A stretch of 64,000 nt of DNA from Quatrionicoccus australiensis (GTDB lineage: Bacteria > Pseudomonadota > Gammaproteobacteria > Burkholderiales > Rhodocyclaceae), in the NCBI RefSeq assembly GCF_020510525.1, contig NZ_CP075188.1, positions 124,001-188,000 of the forward strand, read 5' to 3'. A program made the translations under genes and the position numbers. Shown piece by piece: positions 63,931-64,000 of this stretch. The stretch's first letter is position 1, and each line of letters begins with the position of its first letter. Under the pieces are notes generated by a model. That model ran no database searches. It was not told where the DNA came from and worked only from the letters and a program-made list of their open reading frames with translations.

Positions 63931-64000
63931 ATGCAAAAGTCCTTTGCCATGGCTGCCTTGCTTGCCGCGTCCTGCGCGGCCCAGGCGGCTGGCAGCGACG
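63931..64000 (+). CDS. Exported protein, 5' part only (window edge)
   Basis: The ATG at 63931 follows a good CAGGAGA ribosome site, 8 bases upstream. Only 23 codons are visible: a signal peptide (QKSFAMAALLAASCAAQAA). The window ends before any domain. From the DUF2946-like gene before it, an outer-membrane receptor is possible, but the sequence does not show it. Confidence 0.6.
   Translation, partial: MQKSFAMAALLAASCAAQAAGSD

Noticed and set aside
62083..63936. 617-codon minus-strand frame
   Set aside because: Antisense to the RlmI-like gene and the 50-residue gene; no domain.

Overview
The window looks like chromosomal DNA of a betaproteobacterium, most likely of the order Rhodocyclales (Dechloromonas/Azonexus-like). 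This is inferred from GC-rich coding sequence, the cobalamin operon layout, and typical betaproteobacterial blocks (nadD-rsfS-rlmH-maf; dapF-DUF484-xerC; DUF2782-thrB; paired LpxL-type acyltransferases). I could not run a database search, so the taxon is not proven. I saw no phage, insertion sequence, CRISPR array or rRNA.

Region 1 (1-11.7 kb) is a cobalamin salvage and nucleotide-loop assembly locus. A riboswitch-led minus-strand operon holds bluB, a small helix-hairpin-helix protein, cbiB, cobD, btuF and a second BtuF-like gene. A second riboswitch leads cobT-cobS on the plus strand. cobQ, cobU and cobC lie between or after them. Together they make the lower ligand (BluB), the aminopropanol arm (CobD, CbiB), amidate the corrin ring (CobQ), activate cobinamide (CobU) and join the nucleotide loop (CobT, CobS, CobC). 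No corrin-ring synthesis genes are present.

Region 2 (11.7-20.3 kb) is a lipopolysaccharide/glycan locus: a GT4 enzyme, MsbA, a GT9 heptosyltransferase-like protein, two more GT4-type enzymes, a sialyltransferase-like protein, a WaaE-like GT2 and a methyltransferase. From about 15.7 kb it is clearly AT-richer than its surroundings and changes strand, which suggests acquired DNA.

Region 3 (20.5-28.9 kb) is housekeeping: polA, a LOG-family protein, DUF2782, thrB, two BPSS1780-type membrane proteins, nadD, rsfS, rlmH and maf, mostly packed with overlapping starts and stops.

Region 4 (29.0-41.5 kb) is the most unusual part. An adenylate-forming ligase, an SDR reductase, a cyanophycin-synthetase-like ATP-grasp protein whose Mur-ligase half is cut short, a P-loop kinase-like protein and a nucleotidyltransferase look like a small biosynthetic set of unknown product. 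Beside them are two RTX-like repeat proteins (1008 and 717 residues) with a MurG/GT1-type glycosyltransferase between them. No type I secretion genes are in the window. The island separates maf from rng, which are usually neighbours in related bacteria.

Region 5 (41.5-64 kb) is again core genome: enoyl-CoA hydratase and acetoacetyl-CoA synthetase diverging around a palindromic operator candidate; an acyltransferase; trhP; rng; a Tat-type dienelactone hydrolase; two tRNA-Lys genes with a near-perfect promoter; mscS; metF; tlyA; ahcY under an SAH riboswitch; an HD-GYP protein; metK under a SAM-II-like leader, with its 3' end partly triplicated; two LpxL-type acyltransferases; a GNAT enzyme; dapF; DUF484; xerC; a 50-residue basic protein with its own strong promoter and terminator; and an RlmI-type methyltransferase. 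The right edge cuts a gene for an exported protein.
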